Assembly: GCA_036262515.1 (NCBI GenBank)
Contig: DATAIT010000117.1
Location: 16,045-80,044, forward strand
From: Acidimicrobiales bacterium
Lineage (GTDB): Bacteria > Actinomycetota > Acidimicrobiia > Acidimicrobiales > GCA-2861595
Length of the DNA: 64,000 nt
Direction: 5' to 3'
This document shows, piece by piece, positions 8,309 to 16,817 of this stretch. Position 1 is the first letter of the stretch. Each line of letters begins with the position of its first letter. The position numbers were made by a program, and so were the translations under genes. Under the pieces are notes generated by a model that was not told where the DNA came from, did no database searches, and worked only from the letters and a program-made list of their open reading frames with translations.

Positions 8309-9537
8309 GGCACCGCCGCCGGGGTGGGCCGGTCGTCGAGCCAGGCGTCATCGGGCTCCGGTGCGTCCGTGGCCCGGGCCCGACGGGTCGGGAGCCGCCG
8401 GAGACCGCCTTCGTCGGCCAGGGTGGTGACACCGCCACCGGCCGTGCCCGCGACCTCCGCCACCTCGACGACCCGGCGCCCGCCGGCCGGCCGGCGGGCC
8501 ACCTGGACCACCAGGTCGAGGGACGACGCGATCTGGTCGCGCACGGCATCGAGGGGCAGCCCGACATCGCCCAGCAGCACCATCGTCTCCAGGCGCCGGA
8601 GGGCGTCGGCAGGGCCGTTGGCGTGGCAGGTCGACAGGGACCCCTCGTGTCCGGTGTTCATCGCCTGCAACATGTCGAGAGCCGCCGAGTCCCGCACCTC
8701 GCCCACGACGATGCGGTCGGGGCGCATGCGCAGGGCGTTGCGCACGAGGTCACGGATCCGGACCTCCCCGGCACCGTCGGCGTTGGCCGTCCGGGCCTCG
8801 AGCCGCACCACGTGCTCCTGGGGCAGACGCAGCTCCGCTGCGTCCTCGACCGTCACGATGCGCTCGCCGGGCGGGATCTCGGCCGCCAGCGCGTTGAGCA
8901 GGGTGGTCTTTCCCGACGACGTGGCTCCCGAGACCAGGACGTTCATGCGGCCTCGCACCGCCCATCCGAGGAAGGCGGCCAGGCCCGGAGGGCAGAAGGC
9001 GGAGAGCGGCACCGCCTGGGCCGCGAAGCGCCGGATGGTGAGGCAGGGGCCGTCGACCGCCAGCGGCGCCACCACGGCGTTGACCCGGGACCCGTCCGGG
9101 AGGCGGGCGTCGACCATGGGCGACGAGCGGTCGGCCCGCAGGCCGAGAGGACCGACGACCTTCTCGATCAGGTGCTCGATGGCCGGCCCGTCGAGGTCGA
9201 CGGCCACCCGTTCGAGGACGCCCCGACGTTCCACCCACACCCGTCCCGGCCCGCTGACCATGATCTCGCTCACCGCCGGGTCGGCGAGGAACGGCTCCAG
9301 GGGGCCCAGGCCCGTGGCCAGCGCCAGCACGTCGGCCACGACCCGCTCGAGGGCGCGGGCCGGGAGCAGCGGCGCCTCCCTGCGGGCCAGGCAGGTGACC
9401 GCCTCCCGGCTGACCGCCGACGCTCCCTCGTCTCCGGCGCCGACCGCCAGCAGCCGGGTGTGGATGCGCTCGGCCAGCGCCCCGTCGGCGGCCGGCGCCG
9501 CGCCGTGGGCGTGCGGTGCTCGGCCGGGCCCGCTCAC
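8305..9537 (-). CDS. tadA: TadA/CpaF secretion ATPase
   Basis: This is a 410-residue hexameric type II/IV secretion ATPase that powers Tad pilus assembly. Walker A is GATSSGKTT at 204-212. The Asp box region VEDAAELRLPQEHVVR, the Walker B region RPDRIVVGEVRDSAALDML and the His box LSTCHANGP are all present. The N-terminal domain includes EIMVSGPGRVWVERRG, characteristic of CpaF. It starts with GTG at 9537, overlapping the tadZ stop. All catalytic motifs are intact, so the machine looks functional. Confidence 0.95.
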   Translation of the reverse strand: MSGPGRAPHAHGAAPAADGALAERIHTRLLAVGAGDEGASAVSREAVTCLARREAPLLPARALERVVADVLALATGLGPLEPFLADPAVSEIMVSGPGRVWVERRGVLERVAVDLDGPAIEHLIEKVVGPLGLRADRSSPMVDARLPDGSRVNAVVAPLAVDGPCLTIRRFAAQAVPLSAFCPPGLAAFLGWAVRGRMNVLVSGATSSGKTTLLNALAAEIPPGERIVTVEDAAELRLPQEHVVRLEARTANADGAGEVRIRDLVRNALRMRPDRIVVGEVRDSAALDMLQAMNTGHEGSLSTCHANGPADALRRLETMVLLGDVGLPLDAVRDQIASSLDLVVQVARRPAGGRRVVEVAEVAGTAGGGVTTLADEGGLRRLPTRRARATDAPEPDDAWLDDRPTPAAVP

Positions 9538-10178
9538 GCCGCCCGCCGCAACGCCCGCTCCAGGGCGCGGGGCAGGGCGCCGGCCAGCAGCCCGGCGTCG
9601 ACGTGACGGGCGATGGCGGGGTCCCAGGCCACTTCGGCCCGGACCGGGACGCCGAGCACGCTCTCCACGTCTCGCCGGCCGAGCGACCGCCCGTCCTCCT
9701 TCACGAGGATCACGCCCGACGGGCGGACCGGGACGGCCAGGGCCCGGCGCAGCGCCAGGTAGCAAGGGCGGAGCACGAGCAGCGACAGCCCGGCCGCGGC
9801 GGCCACGGCCAGGCCGGCGGCGGAGTCGGGTGGGCCGCAGTCGACCACCGCGTGACCGTCGCCCACAAGGGCGGCGGCCAGGCGCTCACCCCCGTCGCCG
9901 GTGAGCGGGGCATCGCCGCGTGGGACCAGGCGGAGGCCGGGGCTGACCTCGACGGCGAGGCGGCCCAACGCGTCGGAGGCGACGCCGTCGCCCGCCTGCA
10001 GCCACTCGCCGACGCCCGGCGGCGGCGGCTCCGGCACGCCGAGGGCGGCGGGCAGGTCGCCACCGAGATCGACCAGGCAGGCCCCCCGCGGGCCGGCCGG
10101 GGCCAGGAGCAGTCCCAGGGCAGCGGCCACCACGGTGGTCCCGCTGCCGCCCTTCACCGACCAGCAGGCAACCAGCAC
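9534..10178 (-). CDS. TadZ/CpaE-like (Rv3660c-like) MinD-superfamily protein
   Basis: This 214-residue P-loop protein is thought to localise the Tad machinery. The N-terminus reads LVACWSVKGGSGTT: the deviant Walker A keeps the first lysine (KGG) but has Thr in place of the usual GKT lysine, as in other actinobacterial TadZ-like proteins, so ATP hydrolysis may be weak or absent. A switch-like VVDCGPPDS follows. I prefer the GTG at 10178 with GGAG upstream, because the protein then starts at beta-strand 1; an ATG at 10235 would add an Arg-rich, poorly conserved-looking leader. Confidence 0.82.
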   Translation of the reverse strand: MLVACWSVKGGSGTTVVAAALGLLLAPAGPRGACLVDLGGDLPAALGVPEPPPPGVGEWLQAGDGVASDALGRLAVEVSPGLRLVPRGDAPLTGDGGERLAAALVGDGHAVVDCGPPDSAAGLAVAAAAGLSLLVLRPCYLALRRALAVPVRPSGVILVKEDGRSLGRRDVESVLGVPVRAEVAWDPAIARHVDAGLLAGALPRALERALRRAA

Positions 10179-10311
10179 GATCTGTCTTCTCCGGACGCGC
10201 CGAACGAGGCTCCGGGGGAAGGGATCGCCCTGCATGGTAGATCGCCGGCGCCGGGCGCACAAGGGGCCGGAGCGAGGTTTCGGCCCGTTCCCGGGGGGCT
10301 ACGAACGGCGC

Positions 10312-10524
10312 ATGAGCACGCCCTGGTTCCTCCTGGCAGTGCCGGGGACGTGCGCCGTGCTGTCGGCGATCCTCTACCTCTCGGCGGTGGCCGAGCGTCG
10401 CCTGCTGTCGCCCCGCCGGCTCATCCTCGGCGCCGCCCGGGCCCGGCGCAGCTCCCCCGAGTTCGCCGAGGCGTTCGTGGCGCGCCAGTTCGAGCGCCTG
10501 CTGCGCGAAGAGTCGGGGAGCTGA
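10312..10524 (+). CDS. Small single-pass membrane protein
   Basis: This 70-residue protein of unknown function has one transmembrane helix at about 5-27 (WFLLAVPGTCAVLSAILYLS) and a basic cytoplasmic tail ending in FVARQFERLLREE. It is divergent from tadZ. I recognise no family, but codon use is consistent with a real gene. A role with the Tad genes or with the neighbouring sigma factor would be speculation. Confidence 0.6.
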   Translation: MSTPWFLLAVPGTCAVLSAILYLSAVAERRLLSPRRLILGAARARRSSPEFAEAFVARQFERLLREESGS

Positions 10525-10600
10525 ACGCAGCCCGAGGCGCGCCGGCTCCCCGAGCGGGTGCTGGAAGGGTGACGGTTGTGGGCGGAGGAGAGCGGAGCCG

Positions 10601-10675
10601 CTACTCGACGCGCAGCTTCTTGGCCGCCACGGCGCCGAGGGCGATGATGACGACCAGCAGGAGCAGCTTCTTCAT
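10601..10675 (-). CDS. 24-residue membrane micropeptide
   Basis: This is a tiny gene encoding a Lys-initiated hydrophobic helix (MKKLLLLVVIIALGAVAAKK, then LRVE). The N-terminus resembles that of the DLW-39 family of small actinobacterial proteins, but the DLW signature is absent. It has a TAGGGT hexamer seven bases before the ATG, suggesting a leaderless transcript, shared as a palindrome with the opposite-facing tRNA-Sec promoter. Function is unknown. Confidence 0.6.
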   Translation of the reverse strand: MKKLLLLVVIIALGAVAAKKLRVE

Positions 10676-10681
10676 GCGGCC

Positions 10682-10696
10682 AACCCTAGTAGGGTT
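10682..10696. promoter_or_regulatory. Palindromic bidirectional -10 element
   Basis: AACCCTAGTAGGGTT is a perfect 15-base palindrome around a central G. It places TAGGGT on the plus strand (10690-10695), facing tRNA-Sec, and TAGGGT on the minus strand (10688-10683), seven bases before the ATG of the 24-residue peptide. Opposed initiation would be mutually exclusive. A repressor site is an alternative reading. Confidence 0.5.
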
Positions 10697-10733
10697 CGCC
10701 GGCTGGCAGCGCGGGAACATCGGCGTCCAGCGA

Positions 10734-10829
10734 GGAGGTGTCCGGGTACCTGGTGGGCTCCCCCGCCTTCAAAGCGGGTGGGACGGGTGATCCCCGTCCG
10801 GCGGGTTCGATTCCCGTCCACCTCCGCCA
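10734..10829 (+). tRNA. selC: tRNA-Sec (anticodon TCA)
   Basis: This is a 96-base selenocysteine tRNA. The anticodon stem CCCGC/GCGGG closes a loop CTTCAAA with anticodon TCA at 10769-10771. The long variable arm has a 7-bp stem (10781-10787 with 10793-10799). The acceptor GGAGGTG pairs with CACCTCC, and with a six-pair T stem gives the 13 stacked pairs typical of bacterial tRNA-Sec. Discriminator G and encoded CCA end the gene. It implies UGA decoding by SelA/SelB, whose genes are not in this window. Confidence 0.95.
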
Positions 10830-10867
10830 CTCCGGGTCTCGCACGCACCGCATGTGAGGCCGGCGAT

Positions 10868-11806
10868 CTAGACGGTGAGGAGGTCCCTGGCTCCGGTGTC
10901 GGAGCTGGGGTGGCGCAGCTTCGACATCGCCCGGGCCTCGATCTGGCGGATGCGCTCCCGGGTGAGGTTGAAGTGCTCCCCGACCTCCTCGAGCGTGCGC
11001 GGCTCGCCGCGGTCGAGACCGAACCGGAGGCGGAGGATCTCGCGTTCCCGCTCGTCGAGCGGCCCCAGCAGGCGGGAGATCTCGTCGGGCAGCAGCGACG
11101 TGGCCGCCATCTCGAACGGTGACTCGGCCGAGCGGTCCTCGACCACGTCGCCCAGCTCGGCGTCGCCGTCCTCGCGCAGGGGCTCCGACAGCGACAGGGG
11201 CTCGGCTGCGAACCGCAGGGCCTCGGTGACCTTGTCCTCGGGCATCTCCACCTCGGCCGACAGCTCGGCCAGCGTGGCCGGGCGCCCGAGCTTCAGCTCG
11301 AGGCGGGCGCGGGCCTTCTGGAGGCGGGCCAGCGTGTCGCCGGCGTGCACGGGGAGCCGGATGGTGCGGCCGGTGTTGGCGATGCCCCGGGTGATCGCCT
11401 GCCGGATCCACCAGGTGGCGTACGTGGAGAACTTGAAGCCCTTGCGCCAGTCGAACTTCTCGACTGCGTGCATGAGGCCGAGGTTGCCCTCCTGAATGAG
11501 GTCGAGCAGGGGCAGCCCGGACGCCTGGTACTTCTTGGCGATCGAGACCACCAGGCGCAGGTTCGACTGCACGAAGGTGCGCTGGGCGTCGTCGCCGCCC
11601 TTGAGATGGCGGCGCAGCTCCCGGCGCCGGGCCGCCGCCAGCCCCTTGCCGGTGCGCTCGAGCTCGGCACGGGCGTCGTTGCCGGCCTCGATGGCCTGGG
11701 CCAGGCGCACCTCGTCGTCCTTGGTGAGCAACGGGTACTGCCCGATGTCAGTGAGGTACAGGCGGACGAGATCCTCTTCGTCCCGCTCGACTCGCTCCTT
11801 GGCCAC
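10868..11806 (-). CDS. RNA polymerase sigma factor, sigma-70 group (RpoD/SigA-SigB type)
   Basis: This is a 312-residue sigma-70 factor with regions 1.2 (LVRLYLTDIGQYPLL), 2 (NLRLVVSIAKKYQ, LIQEGNLGLMHAVEKFDW, FKFSTYATWWIRQAI), 3 (RTIRLPVH) and 4 (LDEREREILRLRFGLDRG and the helix-turn-helix TRERIRQIEARAMSKLR). The lack of an N-terminal region 1.1 suggests a short group 1 or a group 2 factor. I prefer the GTG at 11806, nine bases after AAGGG; an in-frame GTG at 11812 is also possible. About 240 bases with no visible gene separate it from nadE. Confidence 0.95.
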   Translation of the reverse strand: MAKERVERDEEDLVRLYLTDIGQYPLLTKDDEVRLAQAIEAGNDARAELERTGKGLAAARRRELRRHLKGGDDAQRTFVQSNLRLVVSIAKKYQASGLPLLDLIQEGNLGLMHAVEKFDWRKGFKFSTYATWWIRQAITRGIANTGRTIRLPVHAGDTLARLQKARARLELKLGRPATLAELSAEVEMPEDKVTEALRFAAEPLSLSEPLREDGDAELGDVVEDRSAESPFEMAATSLLPDEISRLLGPLDEREREILRLRFGLDRGEPRTLEEVGEHFNLTRERIRQIEARAMSKLRHPSSDTGARDLLTV

Positions 11807-12050
11807 GGTCACAAACCCTTCGTCGTCCTGCCAACACCGAAGCCTCCGCTTCCGCCGGAGGCGAAGCATCATCCCCTGGAAGGGAATGGGTGGAAGACGT
11901 CTCTTCTCACCATACCGGCGGAGTCAAGGGACCCTTCCCCGACCGTCTCCCGCGCGAACAATGTTCGACGCGTGGGCGCCATCCCCTGCCCACGGCGGCC
12001 GGCGATGCGCCGCCGGGTCCGTGGAGCGGCGCCGGGGGCGAGGGTGGCCG

Positions 12051-13763
12051 TCACCCGTGGTAGCGGTTGGTGATGGGCACCCTGCGATCCTTGCCGAACG
12101 CCTTCGGCGTGACCCGCACACCGGGCGGGGTCTGGCGGCGCTTGTACTCGGCCACGTCGACCAGGCGGACGACCTGGCGGACGACCTCGGCGTCGAAGCC
12201 GTTCTCGATCAGCTCGCCGGCGGTCAGATCGCCCTCCACGTACGCCTCGAGGACGGGGTCGAGCACCTCGTAGGGCGGGAGCGAGTCGTCGTCGCGCTGG
12301 TCGGCGCGCAGCTCGGCCGACGGCGCCTTGGTGATGACGTCGTCGGGGATCACCTCCCGCCCGGCCCGGCGGTTCACGGCCCGGCTCAGCTCGTACACGA
12401 GGGTCTTGGGCACGTCCTTGATGACGGCGAACCCGCCCGCGGTGTCGCCGTAGAGCGTGGAGTACCCCACCGCCATCTCGCTCTTGTTCCCGGTGGTGAG
12501 CACCATCCATCCGAGCTTGTTCGACAGCGCCATGAGGACGGTGCCCCGGATCCGCGACTGCAGGTTCTCCTCGGCGATGTCGGCGGGCCTGTCGCCGAAG
12601 GAGGGTGCGAGCATGGCCAGGAAGGCGGCGTGGGCCTCCTCGATGGCGATGACCCGGAAGTCGATGCCGAGAGCCCGGGCCAGGCGGGCCGCGTCGGACT
12701 CCGAACCCTGGCTCGAGAAGCGAGACGGCATGGCGACGCCGTGGACCCGATCGGGACCGAGGGCGTCCACGGCGACGGCCGCCACCAGTGACGAGTCGAT
12801 CCCGCCGGACAGACCGATGACCACGTCGGTGAACCCGTTCTTGGTGACGTAGTCCCGGGTGCCCAGGACGAGCGCTGCGTGCACCTCGTCGACCGGGTCG
12901 AGCGGAGGGGCCAGGCGCGCGGGCAGACGCTCATGCTGGGGGGACGGCTTGCCGGTGACAACGTGGGCCGGCAGCGCCGGGGCGCTGGTGCGCCCGCGCG
13001 GATCGACCAGTCGCTTGCGGAACACGGGATGCACGTCGAGGTCGACCACCAGCACGTGCTCGGTGAACTGCGGGGCCGACGCGACCACCCGGCCGTTGGC
13101 GTCGAGCACCACCGAGGCGCCGTCGAAGACCAGCTCGTCCTGGCCGCCGACCTGGTTCACGTACACGATGGCGCACGACGCGTCGGCCGCCCGGGTGGCG
13201 AGCATGCGCTCGCGCTCGGCCAGCCGCCCGCGGTAGTAGGGCGAGGCGTTCAGGTTGAGCACGAGCTCGGCACCGCCCGCCGCCTGCTCGGCGATTGGCC
13301 CGGCCGGCGCCCAGGCGTCCTCGCACACGGAGATGCCGCAGGGCACCCCGCCGATGACGAACAGCTGGAGCGGCGCCCCGCCGGCGCTGAAGTAGCGCTG
13401 CTCGTCGAACACCGCGTAGTTCGGCAGGACCCGCTTGTGGTACGTGCCCTGGACGGTGCCGAACGCGCAGACGGCCGCCGCGTTGAACAGGTCGCGGTTG
13501 CGGTCGACGAACCCGACGACGGCCGCGCACCGGCCCGTGCGGGCGGCCAGCTTGTGCAGCGCCTCGAGGTTGTCCTCGACGAACCCCGGCTTGAGGAGCA
13601 GGTCCTCCGGCGGATATCCGGTGATGGCCAGCTCCGGGAACACGGCGACGTCGGCGCCGGCCGACTCGGCGGTGTCGAGGGCGGTGAGGATGCGGCCCAC
13701 GTTGCCGTCGAGGTCGCCGACCACGGCGTCGACCTGGCATGCGGCGATGCGGATGCGGGCCAC
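12051..13763 (-). CDS. nadE: Glutamine-dependent NAD+ synthetase
   Basis: This 570-residue enzyme catalyses the last step of NAD synthesis, amidating nicotinate adenine dinucleotide. The N-terminal nitrilase-type glutaminase carries the triad Glu44 (FPELAITGYP), Lys110 (TYHKRVLPNY) and Cys147 (SVCEDAW). The C-terminal synthetase has the PP-loop GLSGGIDSS at about 318-325 and the TTGNKSEMAVGYSTLYGD motif. The GTG start at 13763 is six bases after TAGGCT, fitting a leaderless mRNA. It is divergent from glnE. Confidence 0.97.
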   Translation of the reverse strand: MARIRIAACQVDAVVGDLDGNVGRILTALDTAESAGADVAVFPELAITGYPPEDLLLKPGFVEDNLEALHKLAARTGRCAAVVGFVDRNRDLFNAAAVCAFGTVQGTYHKRVLPNYAVFDEQRYFSAGGAPLQLFVIGGVPCGISVCEDAWAPAGPIAEQAAGGAELVLNLNASPYYRGRLAERERMLATRAADASCAIVYVNQVGGQDELVFDGASVVLDANGRVVASAPQFTEHVLVVDLDVHPVFRKRLVDPRGRTSAPALPAHVVTGKPSPQHERLPARLAPPLDPVDEVHAALVLGTRDYVTKNGFTDVVIGLSGGIDSSLVAAVAVDALGPDRVHGVAMPSRFSSQGSESDAARLARALGIDFRVIAIEEAHAAFLAMLAPSFGDRPADIAEENLQSRIRGTVLMALSNKLGWMVLTTGNKSEMAVGYSTLYGDTAGGFAVIKDVPKTLVYELSRAVNRRAGREVIPDDVITKAPSAELRADQRDDDSLPPYEVLDPVLEAYVEGDLTAGELIENGFDAEVVRQVVRLVDVAEYKRRQTPPGVRVTPKAFGKDRRVPITNRYHG

Positions 13764-13769
13764 GGAGGG

Positions 13770-13775
13770 AGCCTA
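13770..13775 (-). promoter_or_regulatory. -10 hexamer of nadE (leaderless)
   Basis: TAGGCT on the minus strand is separated by six bases from the GTG of nadE, placing the transcript start at the start codon. Confidence 0.55.
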
Positions 13776-13782
13776 CGACGCG

Positions 13783-16497
13783 ATGGCGGCGCGATCGCCG
13801 GTGCGAGACTTCGGCGTGGCCGAGCGCGCCGTGGACCGTGCCGTGGAGCGGTCGGCCGCGCCCGCCGCCGTCGCCATCGCCCTCGACTCGCTGGCCGGCT
13901 CCCGCCCCGGTCTCCGCGATCGCCTGGAGGACGACCCGGAGCTGCTGCATGCACTGGTCGCGGTCACCGGCGCCAGCCGCTTCCTCACCCGCCTGCTGTC
14001 GAGCGACCCCGGTGCGCTAGGCGTGCTCACCGACCTCGACCGGCCCGTGGCGGTCGTCGGCGCCACCGTCGAGGACCTCTCCGCCGAGAAGCAGCGCGAG
14101 CTGCTCCGCATCGCGGCCCGTGACCTGGCCGGGTTGGACGTCCTCGAAGCGGTGGGGATGAACCTGGCCCGGCTGGCCGACGACGTCCTCGTCGCTGCCG
14201 TCCGCCTCGCCGGCACCGACGCGTCGGGCCTCGGTGTGGTCGGCATGGGCAAGCTCGGCGGCCGGGAGCTCAACTACGCGAGCGACGTCGACGTGCTGTT
14301 CGTGGGCGAGGGCGAGGCTCGCAGGCTCATGGACGTGGCCCGGACGTGCTTCCGGGTCGATGCCGACCTGCGTCCCGAGGGCAGGAGCGGACCGCTCGTC
14401 CGCAGCGTGGCGTCGTACGAGGCCTACTGGGACAGGTGGGCGTCGACGTGGGAGTTCCAGGCGCTGCTGAAGGCCAGAGCAGTGGCCGGGCGGCCCGACG
14501 TCGGTGCCGCCTTCCTCGCCGCCGCGTCGGCGCGCGTGTGGCGCAGGCCGTTCGGCGCCGACGAGTTGCACGAGGTCCGGGCCATGAAGGCGCGCACCGA
14601 GGAGCTGCTGGCCAAGCGCGGTCTGCTCGACCGGGAGGTCAAGCGGGGGCGTGGCGGTATCCGCGACATCGAGTTCGCCGTGCAGTTGCTCCAGCTCGTG
14701 CACGGACGCCACGACACCGCCCTGCGGTCCCCCACCACGCTGACGGCGCTGCGTGACCTGGCCGACGCCGACTACGTCGGCACCGAGGACGCCGCCGCGC
14801 TGGCCGACGCCTACCGGTTCCTGCGCACCGTGGAACACCGCCTCCAGCTCGTCGAGGGCCAGCAGGTCCACGCCGTTCCCGCTGCCGCCGAAGCCCGCGC
14901 CCACCTGGCGCGCGTCATGGGGCAGCGGGACGACGCCGTCGGGACGGCGCTGACCCGCTTCGACACCGAGTTGCGCCGTCACCAGGCGACGGTCCGCTCC
15001 ATCCACGAGCGGCTGTTCTTCCGGCCGCTGCTGGAGGCCTTCACGGGCGTGTCCCCCATGCCGCCGGAGGCGGTCCAGGCCCGCCTGGCCGCCTTCGGGT
15101 TCACCGACGCCCAGCGCACCCGCCAGGCGCTGGCCGAGCTCACCCGTGGCATCACGCGGTCGTCCCGCCTCATGCAGCAGATGCTGGCCCTGCTCCTCGG
15201 GTGGCTCTCGGAGTCGCCCGATCCGGACCTGGGCCTGCTCGGTCTGCGCACGCTGGCCACCGGCCAGCACCGGGGCGCCCAGCTGGTGGCCTCGTTCCGC
15301 GAGTCACCCGAGGCGGCCCGGCGGCTGTGCCTCCTGCTCGGTACCAGCCCCCTGCTGCGGTCGGGCTTCGAGCACCACCCGGAGCTCATTCCCGCCCTCG
15401 GGAGCGACGCGGCGATGGCGGCCGCAGATCGGGCCGACCTCTCCCAGCGGGCCCGGTCGTCGCTGGCGTGGCGCGGCGGCGCCGGCGAACGGCGCCGCGG
15501 CCTGCACCGCCTGCGGCGCGCCGAGTTCACGCGCATCGCCGCCCGCGACGTGATCGGCCTGGCCGGGCTGGAGGCAACCTCGTCGAGCCTCACGGTCCTG
15601 GCCGAAGCGGTCCTGGAAGCGGCCCTCGACACCGTCGAGCCATCGGTGCCGATGGCCGTCGTCGCCATGGGCCGCTTCGGTGGTGCCGAGCTGTCGTACG
15701 GCAGCGACCTCGACGTCCTGATCGTCTACGCCGGATCCACGGCCGAGGACTTCGCGGCTGCCGAGCAAGCCGCCGGCGAGCTGCTGCGCTTCGTCAACGG
15801 CACCACGCCGGCCGAGCGCATCTTCGCCGTCGACGCCGGTCTGCGGCCCGAAGGACGCGACGGGCCGCTGGCCCGCAGCCTCGAGGGCTACCGCACCTAC
15901 CACCGCCGCTGGGCCCAGACGTGGGAACGCCAGGCGCTGCTGCGCGCCCGAGTCGTGGCCGGCGACCCCGACGTCGGGTCGCGATTCATGGAGCTGGTCG
16001 GCGACGTGCTGTGGGGCGCGCCCATCACCGACGACCAGGTGCGCGAGATCCGCCGGATGAAGGCCCGCATCGAGCGCGAACGGATCCCGCCGGGCGACGA
16101 CCCCCAGTTCCACCTCAAGCTCGGGCGCGGCTCGCTCTCGGACGTGGAATGGACGGCGCAGCTGCTGCAGCTGTCGTCCGGCGTCGCCGCCTCGGGGACG
16201 ATGGAGGCGCTGCGCCGGCTGACGGCGACGGGGGCCATCGCGTCCGGGGACGCGGCGGTGCTGGCCGAGGCCTACCGGTTCTGCGAGCAGGTGCGGAACC
16301 GGTGGTTCCTGGTCAAGGGCGCACCCGGCGACGCCCTGCCGGCGCAGGCCGACCAGCTGGCCAGGCTGGCCCGCAGCTGCGGCACGAGCGCCGCCACCCT
16401 GCGCGAGGACTATCGGCGCGTCACCCGCCGCGCCCGCGCCGTGGTGGAACGCCTGTTCTACGGCCGGGGCCAGGGAGACGGCGGCGCCGACGGCTGA
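13783..16497 (+). CDS. glnE: Bifunctional glutamine synthetase adenylyltransferase/deadenylase
   Basis: This 904-residue cytosolic enzyme switches glutamine synthetase activity by adding or removing AMP. Two nucleotidyltransferase domains are seen, with GMGKLGGRELNYASDVD from about residue 153 and AMGRFGGAELSYGSDLD from about 628; each is followed by its GlnD_UR_UTase-type helical domain (RDIEFAVQLLQL and SDVEWTAQLLQL). It is slightly shorter than the ~950-1000 usual for the family. The ATG at 13783 lies 19 bases from the divergent nadE start. A GTG about 15 bases later is an alternative. Confidence 0.95.
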   Translation: MAARSPVRDFGVAERAVDRAVERSAAPAAVAIALDSLAGSRPGLRDRLEDDPELLHALVAVTGASRFLTRLLSSDPGALGVLTDLDRPVAVVGATVEDLSAEKQRELLRIAARDLAGLDVLEAVGMNLARLADDVLVAAVRLAGTDASGLGVVGMGKLGGRELNYASDVDVLFVGEGEARRLMDVARTCFRVDADLRPEGRSGPLVRSVASYEAYWDRWASTWEFQALLKARAVAGRPDVGAAFLAAASARVWRRPFGADELHEVRAMKARTEELLAKRGLLDREVKRGRGGIRDIEFAVQLLQLVHGRHDTALRSPTTLTALRDLADADYVGTEDAAALADAYRFLRTVEHRLQLVEGQQVHAVPAAAEARAHLARVMGQRDDAVGTALTRFDTELRRHQATVRSIHERLFFRPLLEAFTGVSPMPPEAVQARLAAFGFTDAQRTRQALAELTRGITRSSRLMQQMLALLLGWLSESPDPDLGLLGLRTLATGQHRGAQLVASFRESPEAARRLCLLLGTSPLLRSGFEHHPELIPALGSDAAMAAADRADLSQRARSSLAWRGGAGERRRGLHRLRRAEFTRIAARDVIGLAGLEATSSSLTVLAEAVLEAALDTVEPSVPMAVVAMGRFGGAELSYGSDLDVLIVYAGSTAEDFAAAEQAAGELLRFVNGTTPAERIFAVDAGLRPEGRDGPLARSLEGYRTYHRRWAQTWERQALLRARVVAGDPDVGSRFMELVGDVLWGAPITDDQVREIRRMKARIERERIPPGDDPQFHLKLGRGSLSDVEWTAQLLQLSSGVAASGTMEALRRLTATGAIASGDAAVLAEAYRFCEQVRNRWFLVKGAPGDALPAQADQLARLARSCGTSAATLREDYRRVTRRARAVVERLFYGRGQGDGGADG

Positions 16498-16512
16498 GCG
16501 CGCCGGGCGCCG

Positions 16513-16761
16513 TCACTCGATGGGCGGCGCCACCAGGTGCATGTCTTCCAGGCAGTGCCGGGGCGGCGGTGGGTCCTCGTCGGGCGCCGCCGTCATCTTC
16601 AGCTCCACCCCGCAACTCGAGCAGCGATAGCGCAGGTTGACCCGCCGCATCTCCCCCGACGGCGGCGGCCCGGGCACGGGCCTGGCCAGCACACGGAGGA
16701 TCATCAGGCCGAGCTTCATGATCACGAGGAACATGGCCACACCGATGAGCAGCCGGATCAC
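16513..16761 (-). CDS. Small membrane protein with C-terminal Cys motif
   Basis: This 82-residue protein has one transmembrane helix at about 2-24 (IRLLIGVAMFLVIMKLGLMI). After a Pro-rich linker comes a CxxC segment (YRCSSCGVELKM) plus a later Cys (RHCLEDM), probably a small zinc site. It is convergent with glnE. The GTG start lies six bases after TACGCT, supporting a leaderless mRNA. I recognise no named family. Confidence 0.65.
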   Translation of the reverse strand: MIRLLIGVAMFLVIMKLGLMILRVLARPVPGPPPSGEMRRVNLRYRCSSCGVELKMTAAPDEDPPPPRHCLEDMHLVAPPIE

Positions 16762-16767
16762 CCCCGG

Positions 16768-16773
16768 AGCGTA
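16768..16773 (-). promoter_or_regulatory. -10 hexamer of the small Cys protein gene
   Basis: TACGCT on the minus strand lies six bases before the GTG at 16761, consistent with leaderless transcription. Confidence 0.5.
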
Positions 16774-16817
16774 CCGACGGTCGCCCCGACGATCGACGCG
16801 TCGTGGGAGGATGCGCC

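Noticed and set aside
6746..9904. Very long plus-strand open frame of 1052 codons opposite the Tad operon
   Set aside because: It is antisense to tadA, tadB and tadC, is made of low-complexity Arg/Gly/Pro/Ala sequence and has no domain. Long false frames are expected at this GC content.
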